A stretch of DNA of 64,000 nt from Anagrus nilaparvatae (GCA_022575985.1 JAKSXM010000014.1:17856001-17920000), one strand, 5' to 3'; positions 1-11,055 are shown, counted from the first letter of the stretch. The notes: generated by a model not told the origin, from the sequence alone. Translations and numbers: made by a program.

Positions 1-980
1 TATTTATTTATAGGTAAGTACTGGAATTTATTTTTTCAATAAAATAATTTTTTATTTTTTCAGGTAAATACACGTACGGTTTTTAAAACAACATAATCCC
101 ATAAAGGTGGTCGTTAAAAAATTATTGCTTATGGGAAAAAAAGTAGTTAGTTTTTGAAAAATTCCAGAAAGAATAGTCAAATAAAAATTAATTTATTTAT
201 TTTTCTTTTAATTTTTATGCATTTTCAATTTAATTTAAATAGTGAAATTCGTAATATTTTCTTAAACGTTGCATAAAAAAAATCATAAAAAAATATATTT
301 TCTCCACACATGACAAATAAATACTAAATTTTTTATATCATAAATTAAAACAAAAATAAAAATATGCAATATATTATTAAGTAATACAGTAAAATATAAA
401 TCTATTTTTAAAATTAATGATTTAAATATTACAATTTTTAATTATGAAAATGAATATTCCATTAATTTTTTGAAAGTATCTATTTTATATGGACTGATCC
501 ATTTAAAATATACAATACTGCTCTTTTAGTAACTGGATTCAGCTACTAAGTAAACTCATAATTACAAATAGTCACTGTAGATCAAAACCTTACACTTTTG
601 TTTATTGAACTAACAAATTTATTAGAAAATTTGAAAAAAAAAATGGCAAAACCTGAATAGCAAAAATAGAAATTAATGGCGTATTTAAATTGTTAGGAAA
701 ATACTACCAGGAAGTATCACTTAGTAACCTAGGTTTTTAACTATAGGATTTTTAGATTTGTAATATCTGAGACCTAGATACTCAAAGATACTATTACTCG
801 TACTACTAATAACTATTTTGTAGGCTAAAATTTCCCTGGCTATTTAATTGTGAGGTTAATTTTTATATTTTTAGTAACTTACCATTTTCCACATTTTGCA
901 AAAAAAGCAAATTTATTGAAAATTGTTGTTGCAATGCCATAGGGACATTTGAGTTAATGATTCTGTGCTTACCTAATAGT
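1..980. other. AT-rich intergenic sequence, no gene seen
   Basis: Very AT-rich DNA with many homopolymer A and T runs. No open frame with protein-like composition was seen on either strand, and no inverted repeat of note. Confidence 0.6.
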
Positions 981-982
981 AC

Positions 983-1098
983 ATTTTTGGCTAATGGTGC
1001 AAAAGAAAAAGAATGCCTTAGATGGCCTTTGACGGTAATGAATGTGGGATCTGGTCCAATCTTTTCTTTTCTCCCTTGGTTAAAAATGTACTATTTAA
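983..1098. repeat. Short inverted-repeat element, divergent member of the AGTACATTTT family
   Basis: The left end reads AATAGTACATTTTT and the right end AAAAATGTACTATT, forming inverted termini. Inside them are A-rich tracts and a GATCTGG motif. The right end matches the right end of the copy at 20128-20360 (CTCCCTTGGTTAAAAATG). The GC-rich hairpin core of the other copies is not preserved here. I read it as a short or decayed member of the same family. Confidence 0.55.
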
Positions 1099-1099
1099 G

Positions 1100-3085
1100 T
1101 ATGGAAAGTGTTAAGATAATGTGAAAAAAAAATCCAATTTTTATTTGCTTTTGCGCCAAAACTGCCCAACCGATGAAAAAATTTTTTTTATAGCTTGATA
1201 AACTCCTTAAAAGTTTACTTAATACCCTAATTAATTATTTTTTTTTATCTGCGAGATAAAAAGATTCAATATCCGTAATAAGTAACAAGGGTAGATACCT
1301 TAAAATCTTGTTTTTTGTGCTTTTTGCAATTTAAAGTATAAAAAGCACATTTTCTTCTTTAAAAGAGGGAAAATTTCAAATTTTAGAAAAAATAATAATT
1401 TTTGAAAAACCAAATTTCAGTTTGCTCGGCATCCCTTGAGACACAGGAAGAGAATATTACCTTGAATCAAGCAAATGAAGTTGATTTAAAGTAAATCAAT
1501 AAAGTATCAAACTGAAAATTATGAAGTGATCGACACTTTAAACTTTTACTTAATGTTGAAGTATATGCCTCTGAGGGGTAATTTACACTTCAGGTGGATT
1601 AACCCATATAATAATATTGGATTTTTAATATTAAATCTCTAATACATCAAATGCAATATAAATCAATTTCAAATACATTTTTCATATTGATATATATGAT
1701 TTTTTATTTATACAAAACATCAAAAAATTTTGAAAACGTATAATTGGAAAACATATATTTTAATGATTTTTTTTTCTTTTTTTTTATTGCAAAATTATAA
1801 ATTTTCATCATTAGAGACTTATATATATCGCACTATTAAAAAAAAAAAGTATGTATAACAGAAGTTTAGAAATGTTAATTGCATTTAATGATTGATGATT
1901 CACAAATGTGAATTACTAGGTATTGCACCAGTTCCTTTTATTTTCCTTTTTTTTATTTTTGTTCTTATTATTTTTATCCTTCCTTTTTTTCATGTACACA
2001 CATAAGTAAACATATATAAGTTAAATTATATTGCGTGAGTTTTTTATAACAAGAATTTTTATACCAACGAAAAAAAAAACTTGCGTGAAGAAACATAACA
2101 AATTTTTAAAAGTAGAATTTTAAAAGAAAGATTTTATAATATGGGGTGTTGAGGAAATCCGTGATGAATTATTAAGTATTACGAAGGATATTTTTTTTAA
2201 ATAATTATTTTTTCTTATGTAAACAAAATTATTATTTTGTGTGATAAATTTCGATTAAAAAAAAAAAAGAAAAATAAAATAATTATATGATAAATAAAAC
2301 CGACTGTTATTTTATTTTTTTTTTTATGTAATTACGTTTTAACTGGTATTAATGGAGATAATATTGTTATTAACTTTCTTTTTTTTTTTTTTTAATTTAT
2401 TTTGTCTAAAAAAGTAAAATTTTTTTATTAAAAAATAGGAATGGCATATAATAGAATATTTTATTATCAAGGATAAAAAAAAATTTATTGTAATATAAGA
2501 AAAATGAAAATAATATTTATGAATCATAATAATGAAAAAAAAAATTTATGCTAAAGTTCTTCTATTTTCATTTAAATTTAAAATTTTTAAATCATAAAAA
2601 ACACGTTTTTCTTGGTTATTAATAGTCAATACTACTTATTTTTTTATTAAAACTTCTAAGTATGAAAGTTTTTTAAAAAGTATATGTGTAACTTTAAATC
2701 TGAGATTATTTATAGTAACATGTTATTTTTCTAGGAAAATTTTTCTGAATTCGATATTTTTTGCTCAAAGAAGGTCATCAAATACCTGAAAACTCAAAAG
2801 AAAATTTGGGAAAATTCGCACTTGTTACGTTATTAGGAGGTCAAGAAAGGTTGATCGCATCAAGTTAGGAATAGCATCAAAATAAATATTATGATGTAAG
2901 CTAGTAAAAGACCACTTGATTTCCATAAGAAATACAGAGAAAAATTATGCAGTTATTTTTTATAGAACTAATTAAAGTCGCAAATTGAATTGGATTCCTG
3001 AGCAAAAGCTATTCCCGAATAAGTATAGTGATTTGGCCCCCGAAACCAAACCTAACCTAAATTCCAAAAGTTATCAAAATTTACT
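1100..3085. other. AT-rich intergenic sequence, no gene seen
   Basis: AT-rich with long T and A runs, especially 1740-2560. Short open frames on the minus strand around 2339-2527 consist of low-complexity Lys, Asn, Phe and Ile codons and are not credible genes. Confidence 0.55.
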
Positions 3086-3571
3086 GATTCCCGTTGCGAT
3101 GGAATTAGACCTTTAGGCCACGACAGTCCCCTAAAAACCTAAAAAATAACGTTTTTTGGGGGCTTTTTAGGTTTTATTTAATTTCTTCGACCCATAAAAA
3201 GATAATACTCCGCTCATAGGCCAAAAACCTTAATATTCCACCATTATTCAAATTTTTTTTTGGCCTTTAGGACCCTTTTAAGACCTTAAAAAATAATTTT
3301 GCATTTTTCGAAAATCGGTTTTTTAAACATAAAAAAAATATGCCATCCTTAAATGTTTTCTTGTGATGAAAAATTATATTTTTTAACTTTTTCGAAAATC
3401 TTCTAGGGGGGAGTAACTTTCTAAAACCCAAAAATTCAAAAAAGACCACTGCCCTTTCCCCGCGCTTTTAAAATTGTCGTAAATTTTTATGTTAAACAAA
3501 TTATTTTTGTACCAAAAATGTAAAAGCATAGTTATTAAACTGATATTTATCAATAGCCATTATTCTGCAGT
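3086..3571 (+). repeat. Dispersed repeat of about 490 bp (family R490), copy A
   Basis: This segment has a reverse-complement relative at 35099-35583 and a partial same-orientation relative at 34636-34830. Shared landmarks in order are GGAATTAGAC, TTTAGGCCACGA, CCTAAAAA, GACCCATAAA, a GAAAATCGGTTTT block, CCCAAAAATTC, and GCTTTT near the end, followed by AATAGCCATTATTCTGCAGTC. No coding capacity is evident. The minus-strand ORF inside it (3267-3449) is explained by the repeat. It is probably a non-autonomous mobile element whose true ends are not resolved. Confidence 0.65.
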
Positions 3572-4091
3572 CATAAAAAAATGTAGGTTTTTAAAATTTT
3601 CAATCACGGAACTTTTAATCAGGAAGCCTATTGCTATTCCAAATTTTTCATAATTTAAATTTATTCCTTATGATTTGGCGTATATGCAAAAATGTTATTA
3701 AACAGGGTTATCAAGTTTAATGGTAACAAAAAAACCTTGTTTTTGGAAACTATGACTTGTTTTCTTAGTCAAAAAGAATAAATATTTCGAAAAAGTAGTA
3801 GGTTCCCTTAACAGCAGGATAGTATATTAAAGATCGGAGAAAAATAATTAGGTCAATACATAATAATTAACGATGTCAGTATATTTTTGATTGAATCGAT
3901 TTACTGTGCGGAGGGGTGGGTAGTAAAAACCAATTGTACGTGGAGAACTAATTTTTTTTACTTCAGACAACCCCTAGAGAAAGAGATATCAACTCTTAAA
4001 TAAGAGAGTATTTCAAATAATTTCGGAATGAATTTTATAATATTACTGACGTAAAAAATTTATTATTATACATTGAAAATTATTATAACCT

Positions 4092-4285
4092 CACTGTAAA
4101 AAGTAACTTTCTTATATTAACAAAAAAATTAGAACTTTTTCAAAAAATTAGTAAATGTTCAAAAAAAATTTGCTAATATTCGAAAAAAATCGTATATTTA
4201 CTAAATTTAGTATATTAACGAAAAATTCGAGTATTCTCGATTTTTTTGTGAATCTGCAAGAAAAATTGATAATTTGAAAAAAGTA
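4092..4285 (+). mobile_element. Truncated CACTGTAAAAAG inverted-terminal element
   Basis: It starts with CACTGTAAAAAGTAACTTTC and continues with alternating blocks built on AATTAG, TCGAAAAA and TTTACTAAATTTAGTA. The same order of blocks, reversed, occupies the right end of the palindromic element at 40546-42070 and the segment 18570-18774. Only one terminus is visible, so this is a half element. Confidence 0.6.
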
Positions 4286-4289
4286 AATA

Positions 4290-4829
4290 TATAATCAAAT
4301 ATTGCTGTATCTGTCTCTGTACTGAAAAGGAATGGATTTTATAAGTAAAAGAAAAGCTGAATATTTTAATGTATTAAAAGTCTAAACTGTATGTATTTTG
4401 ATTCATTCTTTTCATTTTTTACAAAGTTTGCAATCATTTAGGGATCAATACCCTTATTTAAATAGTTTGTGGGTAAAAAAGGACTCTAGAAAAGAGAAAT
4501 GAAAATAGCGACCCAAATATTTAAGATTAGATAGGTGAGATTTTCAGACCAAAAGATTCAGTATTTTATTTAGTTGTAAAACTTTACAAATACTTACTAA
4601 AGACTTCCGAGGGAGGGTTATAAGGGCAAATACATGCGTATTTGACTTTTTTCTTCTTCTCTCGGGGGTTCTCGAGGGAACATAATAAGTTTCTTTTAAA
4701 ATTTTCTGAAAATGTACCCCACTTTAATAGTTGATATCTGATTCGTAAGGGTTGTAGATAAAAACGGGCTTCAGAAATGCAAATAACAATCCTAACTACT
4801 TACTTGCCGACTTATTTAACCTAAAGTGT
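4290..4829. other. Intergenic sequence upstream of the decayed spliced gene
   Basis: Moderately AT-rich with no open frame of note. A TCTCGGGGGTTCTCGAGGGA segment around 4660-4680 is less AT-rich than the surroundings. If the 4830-7157 gene was once expressed, its promoter would lie here, but no convincing TATA box or initiator was identified. Confidence 0.4.
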
Positions 4830-5311
4830 ATGGCAAACACGCATTCACATCCAACAATTTGTTAAGCAAAGAAGGTCTTAATCAAGAACAACCTTATACG
4901 TTGTTTTTGGAAAAATGCGACATGGATACATCAAACGAATAAGTATAGAAATCCTTTACAAACTATATAAAAATAACACGATATTTAACGAGATTACTTT
5001 AACAGGCTAACAGCACCCTACATTAAAGTATCGCCTAAACTTCCAGCTACAATCATAAAAATTCCGGGATGGAATTGCGAAAAGAAAAGAGAGGCTTCTG
5101 AAGAACCAAATAATGCAATAAAAAAGGCGAAAAAAGATCAGCCTAAAATAAAGAGCGTTTATGTACTGAATACGCAAGAAAAAAAGAAGATGGATTTGCG
5201 TAGATAAAACATTATAGAGGACGATACCGATTCGCAAGAAGAGTTGACGAAGGAGATTTCAGGCCTGTCATTCGACAAAGAAACGGTCAACGAACTACTG
5301 CCAAAAATAAT

Positions 5312-5372
5312 GTAATTTACCAATAAAAATTCTCACCAATATACCTTTAATACATTTTAACTTTATTTTCAG
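5312..5372 (+). other. Intron of the decayed 4830-7157 gene
   Basis: GTAATTT donor and TATTTTCAG acceptor, 61 bp. Removing it joins ATA-AT to A-ATT and keeps the reading frame open on both sides, whereas reading through meets TAA at once. Two further introns of the same gene (6265-6328 and 6777-6840) have the same size and also keep frame. Confidence 0.75.
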
Positions 5373-6264
5373 AATTCCAGACATAATACAAGTTACCGAA
5401 GAAAAACTAAAATCTAGAAAAATAAAGAACGTCGAAGAATTAACACCGGCAAGCAGATTCATTTTCAATAGTAACTCAAGACAAGTTAAGGTCGAAACAG
5501 CAAGAACAAAAGATATACCTGTAAGAAAAAACGAAGCGGATTCCTTCGTATGCGTAACGAGGACCCTGGAAACATGGGATTTCACCGGTGAATGGAATCT
5601 GTCGGTCAAAAAAAAGAAACTCCATGTGGTCTGAAAACGTTAAAACCTACATGATTCTCGACCTCTCGAAGGAAGAGACATCTACAGAAGCGACAGCCTT
5701 CAGTTGGTTCGATTATTACTTAGGTGGAGAAGGCAAAGAAACAATAAGAATTCTTTAGGCTACAAAGATCAAGGCGAAAGTAAGAAAAGTTGGTTTCAAT
5801 TTCCTCGCTCACATCGTAAGATCAGCGCTCGATAAATTAGACGCGCTGAGCAGAACATTATCGGCAGGTAGTAACCAATTTACCTACGGCGATCACAATC
5901 TGGTGAGAATCTTCGAGTGGAAACAATTTGCCAAAAACATAAGCGAAGAATTAAAGAACAAAAATAATTTATTTTGGCAATTGGAATCTGAAGTGATCCA
6001 TCTATTTTTTATAAGCTCTAACCACGGTTTACAAGCCGAAGGCCCAGAAGCCCTGGAACAAATAATCCAGGATACCAAATTAAAAACCGACCATGAGGAC
6101 ATTATGTTGTTCGAAGTTCATTTTGCAACGACACTGTATCCAAACGCAAACGAAGGTCTTACCCTGTGCCTGGATACGGCGGAAAGTTAACTGATCAGCG
6201 TCGACAACAGAACAAGAATAAACCGATATCCAAACGCTTTTATGAGAGGCTACGGAGGAATGAC

Positions 6265-6328
6265 GTAAGAATAACATTTTACCGAAATTCAAAAAGATAC
6301 CTAATAATATAAATTCTTTTAATTTCAG
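6265..6328 (+). other. Intron of the decayed 4830-7157 gene
   Basis: GTAAGA donor and TTAATTTCAG acceptor, 64 bp. Splicing turns GGA ATG AC into GGA ATG ACC GTA and continues an open frame for about 39 codons, up to the frameshift near 6445. Confidence 0.75.
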
Positions 6329-6776
6329 CGTAATTTTCCCAGAACCGAAAGTCAAGAGACACGTGAGCATTTATTCACCGGACTTCAAGGCACTGCTCAA
6401 AAGGCGATTGTGCGATTTACCAACGATTTACGTGGGTCTCTATGAGTAAGTAGAAAAGATAAACGTAATGTAGTAACTTTACCGCGAGGCCGCGCAATCC
6501 GGCCAGAAGAGAAGCTATACACCAAAGACATAAATAGAATAATACGCTACATAAGAAAATGCGAGAACGGCTACGACACTAGCAAAAATTTACTAAACGA
6601 AGATGCCAAAGTTATAAATAATTGGTCGCATCACATTGAGACAACTTTCAGTGAACACATTGAAGTGTTAGAAAATTTGCAGCATCTAATAGACAGTCGC
6701 GCGCATTACACATTTGACTACGGTATATTCAAGAGACTTTACTTCACGGAAACAAATTTGTGTGCATTTTATTTAG

Positions 6777-6840
6777 GTAATTATACAATATCTTTTTAAC
6801 AACCCTTAAAACATTATTTATTAATTTTCAACGATTTCAG
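6777..6840 (+). other. Intron of the decayed 4830-7157 gene
   Basis: GTAATT donor, pyrimidine-rich end and GATTTCAG acceptor, 64 bp. It joins TTA-G to GA-CAC (Leu-Gly-His) and leads directly into the last open exon, which runs to the TAG at 7155-7157. Confidence 0.78.
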
Positions 6841-7167
6841 GACACACAGTACCAAGGAGAGATTATGACTACCGACTATTCATGAGTTACGTCAAAGCAA
6901 ACGTCATTCGATTTTACGGCGTCAGCAGAAACACCGAGCGCATGACTGTTCTAAACCATTATTTAGATAGGGACATCTTAACGGAAGACGACGGAAATAC
7001 GATAGAAAACGAATGGCTAGATGACTTTCAAGCCCTAGCAGAATTTGGTTACCAAATCATTAACTTCGACAACAAACTAGAAATTGAGTTCAATTTCGAT
7101 TACAGATCCTGGGGCCCACTACAGGAATATCTTTTTGAAATTGTTTCTTCACTATAGTATAGTAACA

Positions 7168-7669
7168 ATGACAACGGTTAGAGTCACCGAAAATTTTTTT
7201 GAAAATTTTCAAGACTACTTTAGACATAATCGCCGACCATAGAACTGACAAAAGATAACATAGATAGATTGATTAAAAAGAACTAAGAGAAAACGCAAAA
7301 AATCATTTTTATTGGACATATGGTGCCTTTGGACATCTACAATGCAATAAAAAAGAAACAACGCCTTTAGCCTGCTTTTTGTACAACATGTTCCGAATGG
7401 AACACGGCTCAATGGAAGACGAGAGGGAATTCAACACGTTGGTATCGCAAAGCGTTCAATATTATCCAATGCGATTGCTTCTCTACAAATTACCACCGAG
7501 ACATTGGCAACTTAACGTCACCGACTTAACAATGGCGCATAGTACTGGTGTTGACGCACTAAATTTTAATTCAAGATTCACTTTAGTGCAATCGCGATTG
7601 GAAATAAATACAATTCAGTTTTTGTTAACGAAAAATTCAAGTGAACACGAACAGTCATACAGGTGTTAA
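7168..7669 (+). pseudogene. Second broken ORF, immediately downstream of the decayed spliced gene
   Basis: Unrecognised. An ATG at 7168 lies 10 bp after the stop of the preceding gene, on the same strand. The frame reads MTTVRVTENFFENF, stops near 7238, and continues after a frameshift (ELTKDNIDRLIKK), another stop and IIFIGHMVPLDIYN. After a second shift near 7358 it runs into an open 96-codon stretch ending at TAA 7667-7669, with KLPPRHWQLNV and LTMAHSTGVDALNF. An intact product would have been about 165 residues. No signal peptide, membrane segment or known motif was recognised. Composition matches the upstream gene and differs from the flanks, so both are probably parts of one inserted or inherited unit. 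Such tight packing is unusual for insect genes and common in viruses and mobile elements; that reading is inference. Confidence 0.6.
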
Positions 7670-9022
7670 TAGGTTAATATAATCCATGGAAAAATTCGAA
7701 GGAATTTTCAGAGAACCACGAAGGTCATTAATTCGCTTCTGAATTTAGTTTAAAGCTTTGTTACCCAAAGCTGGCATAATTTTATGAAAATTTTTTATTG
7801 GTTTTATGCCATTAAAATTAGATAGAAAAAATAGTTTTAAAAAATATTTTTAAAATATAATAAATATTTTAAAAAAATACTTTTAACTTTTTTTAAAATT
7901 TCATCAATAATTTAAATAAGTTATTTAATGATAATAATTATAACACTCAAAGGGACATGCTTTAAACCTCATACTAATAAAACTTAACCTGCATGAAATC
8001 TTTTATGTTTAAAATAAAACATCTATAACTATGATTTTGAAACTAATCGTCCAGAGTTTTTTTAAATTCAACAATTATAGGCTCTAAGATTTAAGAGTAT
8101 ACAACTTTTCGAACATTATAATTGCATAGACGTTCAATATAAACATTTTAAGGATGTAGAAATTACCTGGGAAGCAGATTTTCTAACCTGCCGAGGATTT
8201 TTAATTCTAAGAAACAACAAAATAAAGAATAGCCAATGGTAAAACTAATCGTATGACCTCGTCTAAAAATTTCTTATTCATAATGAATTAAATGCTTAAA
8301 AGTATTATTTTTTTGATACAATTTCAAAAGTACTATAAATATGCATTCTACATAAAATAACGGTACGAAATATTTATGTATTTTTAAAATGATATATTCA
8401 CTGTAGATAGAAAATAAATCAAATGTTAGTTTTGTATTCATTTAAGTTGCAAAAAAAATTGTATATTCTTTTTTGATACAATAATTTTTTTGCAGTATGT
8501 CACGTTTTTTTTTTTGAATTTATAATGCTAATGTATTTCCATGACGTTGCTAATATTTTCTTAAGAGTTATTAAAAAAAATTATTTTTATTGTACATCGT
8601 TTATTAGAATAAAATGATTAAAAAAAATTTTGTTTTTGTATTACATAGAAGCAATTATATTTTTATTAATAAGATTGATAGTTTATTTTTTGTTTCGTTA
8701 AAATATATTTATATCTAAAATAAAATATTGTTACAGCTTGACATCCACAATATTTATGAACATCTTACATTTTTTTTGTAATGTACTTGATGACATTTTA
8801 AATAGCTTTTTATGCAATTAAATGACTATTATAATATACCAGGAACCTGTAATAATAATTTTACGACCATTTTTCTTCGCTATAAAAATGACCAAATGCT
8901 AATTTTCATTCTGCTGTTAGATTTTGGTTATATCTATTATTAAGGTTTAAAAAACCCTGTAAAGCAATTGGCACTACGGTTCCCTTATTAACAATAATAA
9001 AATATTTTTAATCGTTTGTTTT
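7670..9022. other. AT-rich intergenic sequence, no gene seen
   Basis: A sharp return to high AT content after the decayed gene pair. Only A/T homopolymers and short incidental frames were seen. No repeat pair was recognised. Confidence 0.55.
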
Positions 9023-9380
9023 ACCTAGTAAAAACGATAATTCTAAATATTAGTACTTTCATAGAAAAAAATTAAGTACTACGTCCAAAAAGAAACAGAA
9101 TACTTTTTTTATTTTTTTACGTAAAAAATTTTGAAAAAAAAAATTTTGAAAAATTACGTAACAGACGAAAAAATCCTTTAAAAACGATCTACGTCCTAAA
9201 AAAAAATAATAGTTTAAAAAAAATTTTTGAAAAATTAAGTTTTAGATTGGGGATAATGAGTAAAAACGATAATTCCAATTAATTCTAAAAATTTTCAGAT
9301 CAGATCCAAAATTTGACTATAAACGATATTTCTAAAACTAGTACTCCCATAGAAAAAAATTAACAGTAAGTACTAGGTTC
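9023..9380 (+). repeat. Pair of diverged direct repeats
   Basis: A unit with AAACGATAATTCTAAATATTAG then CATAGAAAAAAATTAA then AGTACTA (about 9028-9082) recurs at about 9323-9378 as AAACGATATTTCTAAAACTAG, CATAGAAAAAAATTAA, AGTACTA. The DNA between is A/T homopolymer-rich. The second unit abuts the 5' region of the retrotransposon. Confidence 0.5.
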
Positions 9381-9383
9381 AAA

Positions 9384-9866
9384 AATTGGTATTTTACAAA
9401 CTCCGCTGTACCGGTCCCAAGTCCAGAGCCTTCTATGAAGAAGGAGGAGGGTATTTCATGCCGTCTTACTAAGGTTGAACTAGAATCGGGGATGCTGGAT
9501 ATGGCTTCTGGAATATCAAAGGCTGCTTTGTTAACGTTTTTATGCCCTGTAATTCTTATTGGGACAGTTGCTGGATGCTCTGCACCCTGATGCATTCTTT
9601 CAACAAGAATGCCGCAAAATGCTACCCTTATGCATCCTCGAGGAATCGGCAATCAAAGGTGACCCAAAGGGATCTCCCAATTTAAGTACGACTCAAGCCA
9701 CTTACGGGCCCTGCTTTAGTGGTGGTTCTAAGTATCGGCTCCTAGCATGGGGAGTTCCTACCTAAAGAACAGCGGCGTAGACGCTAAGCGTTAGCTGTGG
9801 GTCCGCCAAATCATGCAATTGGTGTGATATGGTCATAGTGTGAAGACGCGGCTGAAGGAATCGAAG
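9384..9866 (+). other. 5' region of the retrotransposon, with a duplicated ORF1-start segment
   Basis: Less AT-rich DNA ahead of ORF1. A stretch around 9478-9525 (GAACTAGAATCGGGGATGCTG, then GATATGGCTTCTGG) resembles the ORF1 start at 9855-9895 (GAAGGAATCGAAGATGCTG, then GATGGAGCTTCTAAGG). The region therefore seems to hold two diverged copies of the 5' end, from a duplication or from one element beside a fragment of another. The 68-codon plus-strand frame at 9559-9765 lies inside and is not supported as a gene. Confidence 0.5.
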
Positions 9867-10583
9867 ATGCTGGATGGAGCTTCTAAGGAGACACTACAGG
9901 CGAAAATAACCACTGATTCAGTGAATACTCCTTCCATTAAACCCGGGACTCAAAATGTGAAACTGGCAACTGGGACCCAATGTGGGACACTAGGTGGAAG
10001 TAACTCAAAACTAGCCGATATCTTTAATAAAAAATCTGCGTCACGTACTGGGGCTCTACAAGAGAAACCAGGTGGGAGTAATCAGATGTTTGTAAATGAA
10101 ACAGCTCCGGGTGGAACAAGCGCAAATAAAAGATCCGGGGCTCTAAAGAAAAAGGCAAGGTTAGCAAAAATAGCTAAAGAAAGGGAAACGCTGGGATATC
10201 AGACTCCTTTTCCCAGATCTGCGAGACTCATAAGAAGTAGAAGTGGAGAAGACGCTTCAATCAATTCTGAGAACCGTAAGAAAAGGGGTACGGGAACACC
10301 GAAGGTGAAAGGGATCTATAAGGAGGCTCTCGAGAGTGGCAATATTATCGGGAACGTGGTAAGAGGATACCCAGACCCTTCGAATTATATAAATGAAGAA
10401 AGGAGAGAGCTTATCCAAGAATCGATACTGAATTACATACTTCAGGACGATCTTGGAGAGGCTCCCAACTTTATAGACTACTGGATTGCCGATGGCTACC
10501 TGAAGGTAAAATATCAGGCGGACAAGGACCGGGATGCTAAGTTGGACCCTACTGGGAGGGAGGAGGCAAACCTGCTTAAATGA
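9867..10583 (+). CDS. Retrotransposon ORF1 (gag-like) protein
   Basis: Open from the ATG at 9867 to TGA 10581-10583, 238 codons. The frame extends nine codons upstream to 9840 without an ATG, so 9867 is chosen. The N-terminal half is Ser/Thr/Gly/Lys-rich and looks disordered. The middle carries basic clusters (KKKARLAKIAKERE, ENRKKRGTG). The C-terminal part (VVRGYPDPSNYINEERRELI, then NFIDYWIADGYLKVKY) resembles the conserved region of ORF1 proteins of insect non-LTR elements (DUF4780-like, from memory). No CCHC zinc knuckles are visible, so the usual gag C terminus may be lost. The stop overlaps the ORF2 start in an ATGA arrangement, suggesting coupled translation. The host element cannot mobilise itself. 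Confidence 0.75.
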   Translation: MLDGASKETLQAKITTDSVNTPSIKPGTQNVKLATGTQCGTLGGSNSKLADIFNKKSASRTGALQEKPGGSNQMFVNETAPGGTSANKRSGALKKKARLAKIAKERETLGYQTPFPRSARLIRSRSGEDASINSENRKKRGTGTPKVKGIYKEALESGNIIGNVVRGYPDPSNYINEERRELIQESILNYILQDDLGEAPNFIDYWIADGYLKVKYQADKDRDAKLDPTGREEANLLK

Positions 10584-11055
10584 CGGACCCGAATCTCAAT
10601 GATAATAGAGCCGAGACTACGGGTAGATGGATCAACATGCAAAGCTCTATGACTACTGCTCAGATTCCCTTTACCCAGATTAACTTGCAACACTGTAAAG
10701 CAGCAAGTGCACAGTTCAATCGACTGTTTTCAGCGTGGCACACAGTTATATCCCTTATTCAGGAACCTTGGATTCTACATAATGAATTCAAGGGACTGAA
10801 TGAGGCTGGCACGGTATTTCGGGCAGCCGGCACTAACTCAAAAATCTGCATTGTAGTAAGGGGATTAAAAATCGAGCTGATACCTAGACATACTAATAAG
10901 GATCTAACTACTATTAAAGGTAGTTGGAGATGACGGGGCAGATGGAGAAATCATAGTGGCGTCCTCGTATCTTCCCAACAGGGACGCAGTACCTTTAGAC
11001 AGTCTTAAGGCACTGGCAGAAGATGAGGACCTAGGAGGCTCGGGGCTGGTTATTG
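10580..11055 (+). pseudogene. Retrotransposon ORF2, truncated endonuclease domain
   Basis: The ATG at 10580 overlaps the ORF1 stop. The first 117 codons carry the start of an apurinic-like endonuclease domain: INLQHCKAAS, then LIQEPWI with the expected glutamate in QEPW. The frame stops at 10931-10933, but the next frame continues with DGEIIVASSYLPNRDAVP and LVIG up to about 11055, which matches the following part of such endonucleases. One frameshift is therefore present before the deletion junction. Catalytic residues beyond this point are missing. Confidence 0.75.

Larger units (their letters stand above)
4830..7157 (+). pseudogene. Decayed multi-exon gene of unknown family
   Basis: Unrecognised. 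A long frame can be followed through likely exons 4830-4942 (uncertain), 5006-5311, 5373-6264, 6329-6776 and 6841-7157. The three better introns, 5312-5372, 6265-6328 and 6777-6840 (61, 64 and 64 bp), begin GT, end TTTCAG or TTTTCAG, and rejoin the frame exactly; the first, 4943-5005, would be 63 bp. Damage seen: in-frame stops at 5205-5207, 5756-5758 and 6188-6190, a frameshift at an A-run near 5610, another near 6445, and probably one in exon 1. Intact, the product would be about 650-700 residues. Visible traits are a lysine-rich, NLS-like stretch near residue 60 (EKKREAS..., KKAKK), a charged middle, and an acidic aromatic C terminus with RYPNAFMRGYGGM and YRSWGPLQEYLFE. Base composition is clearly less AT-rich than the surroundings. 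Preserved introns argue against a retrocopy. Alternatives are a decayed host gene, a DNA-transposon gene or an endogenised viral gene. Confidence is good that it once coded and nil for function. Confidence 0.7.

Noticed and set aside
5295..5609. 104-codon minus-strand frame, and others at 5007-5237, 5893-6102 and 6080-6370
   Set aside because: Shadows of the plus-strand decayed gene, whose introns and frame continuity give a better explanation.
4830..7669. Assigning the decayed gene pair to a named virus or transposon family
   Set aside because: No motif was recognised with confidence. Calling it viral would rest only on compactness and composition, so it is left unassigned.
9559..9765. 68-codon frame ahead of ORF1
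   Set aside because: It lies in the 5' region of the retrotransposon, shows no resemblance to known proteins, and the minus-strand frame over the same bases is equally open.
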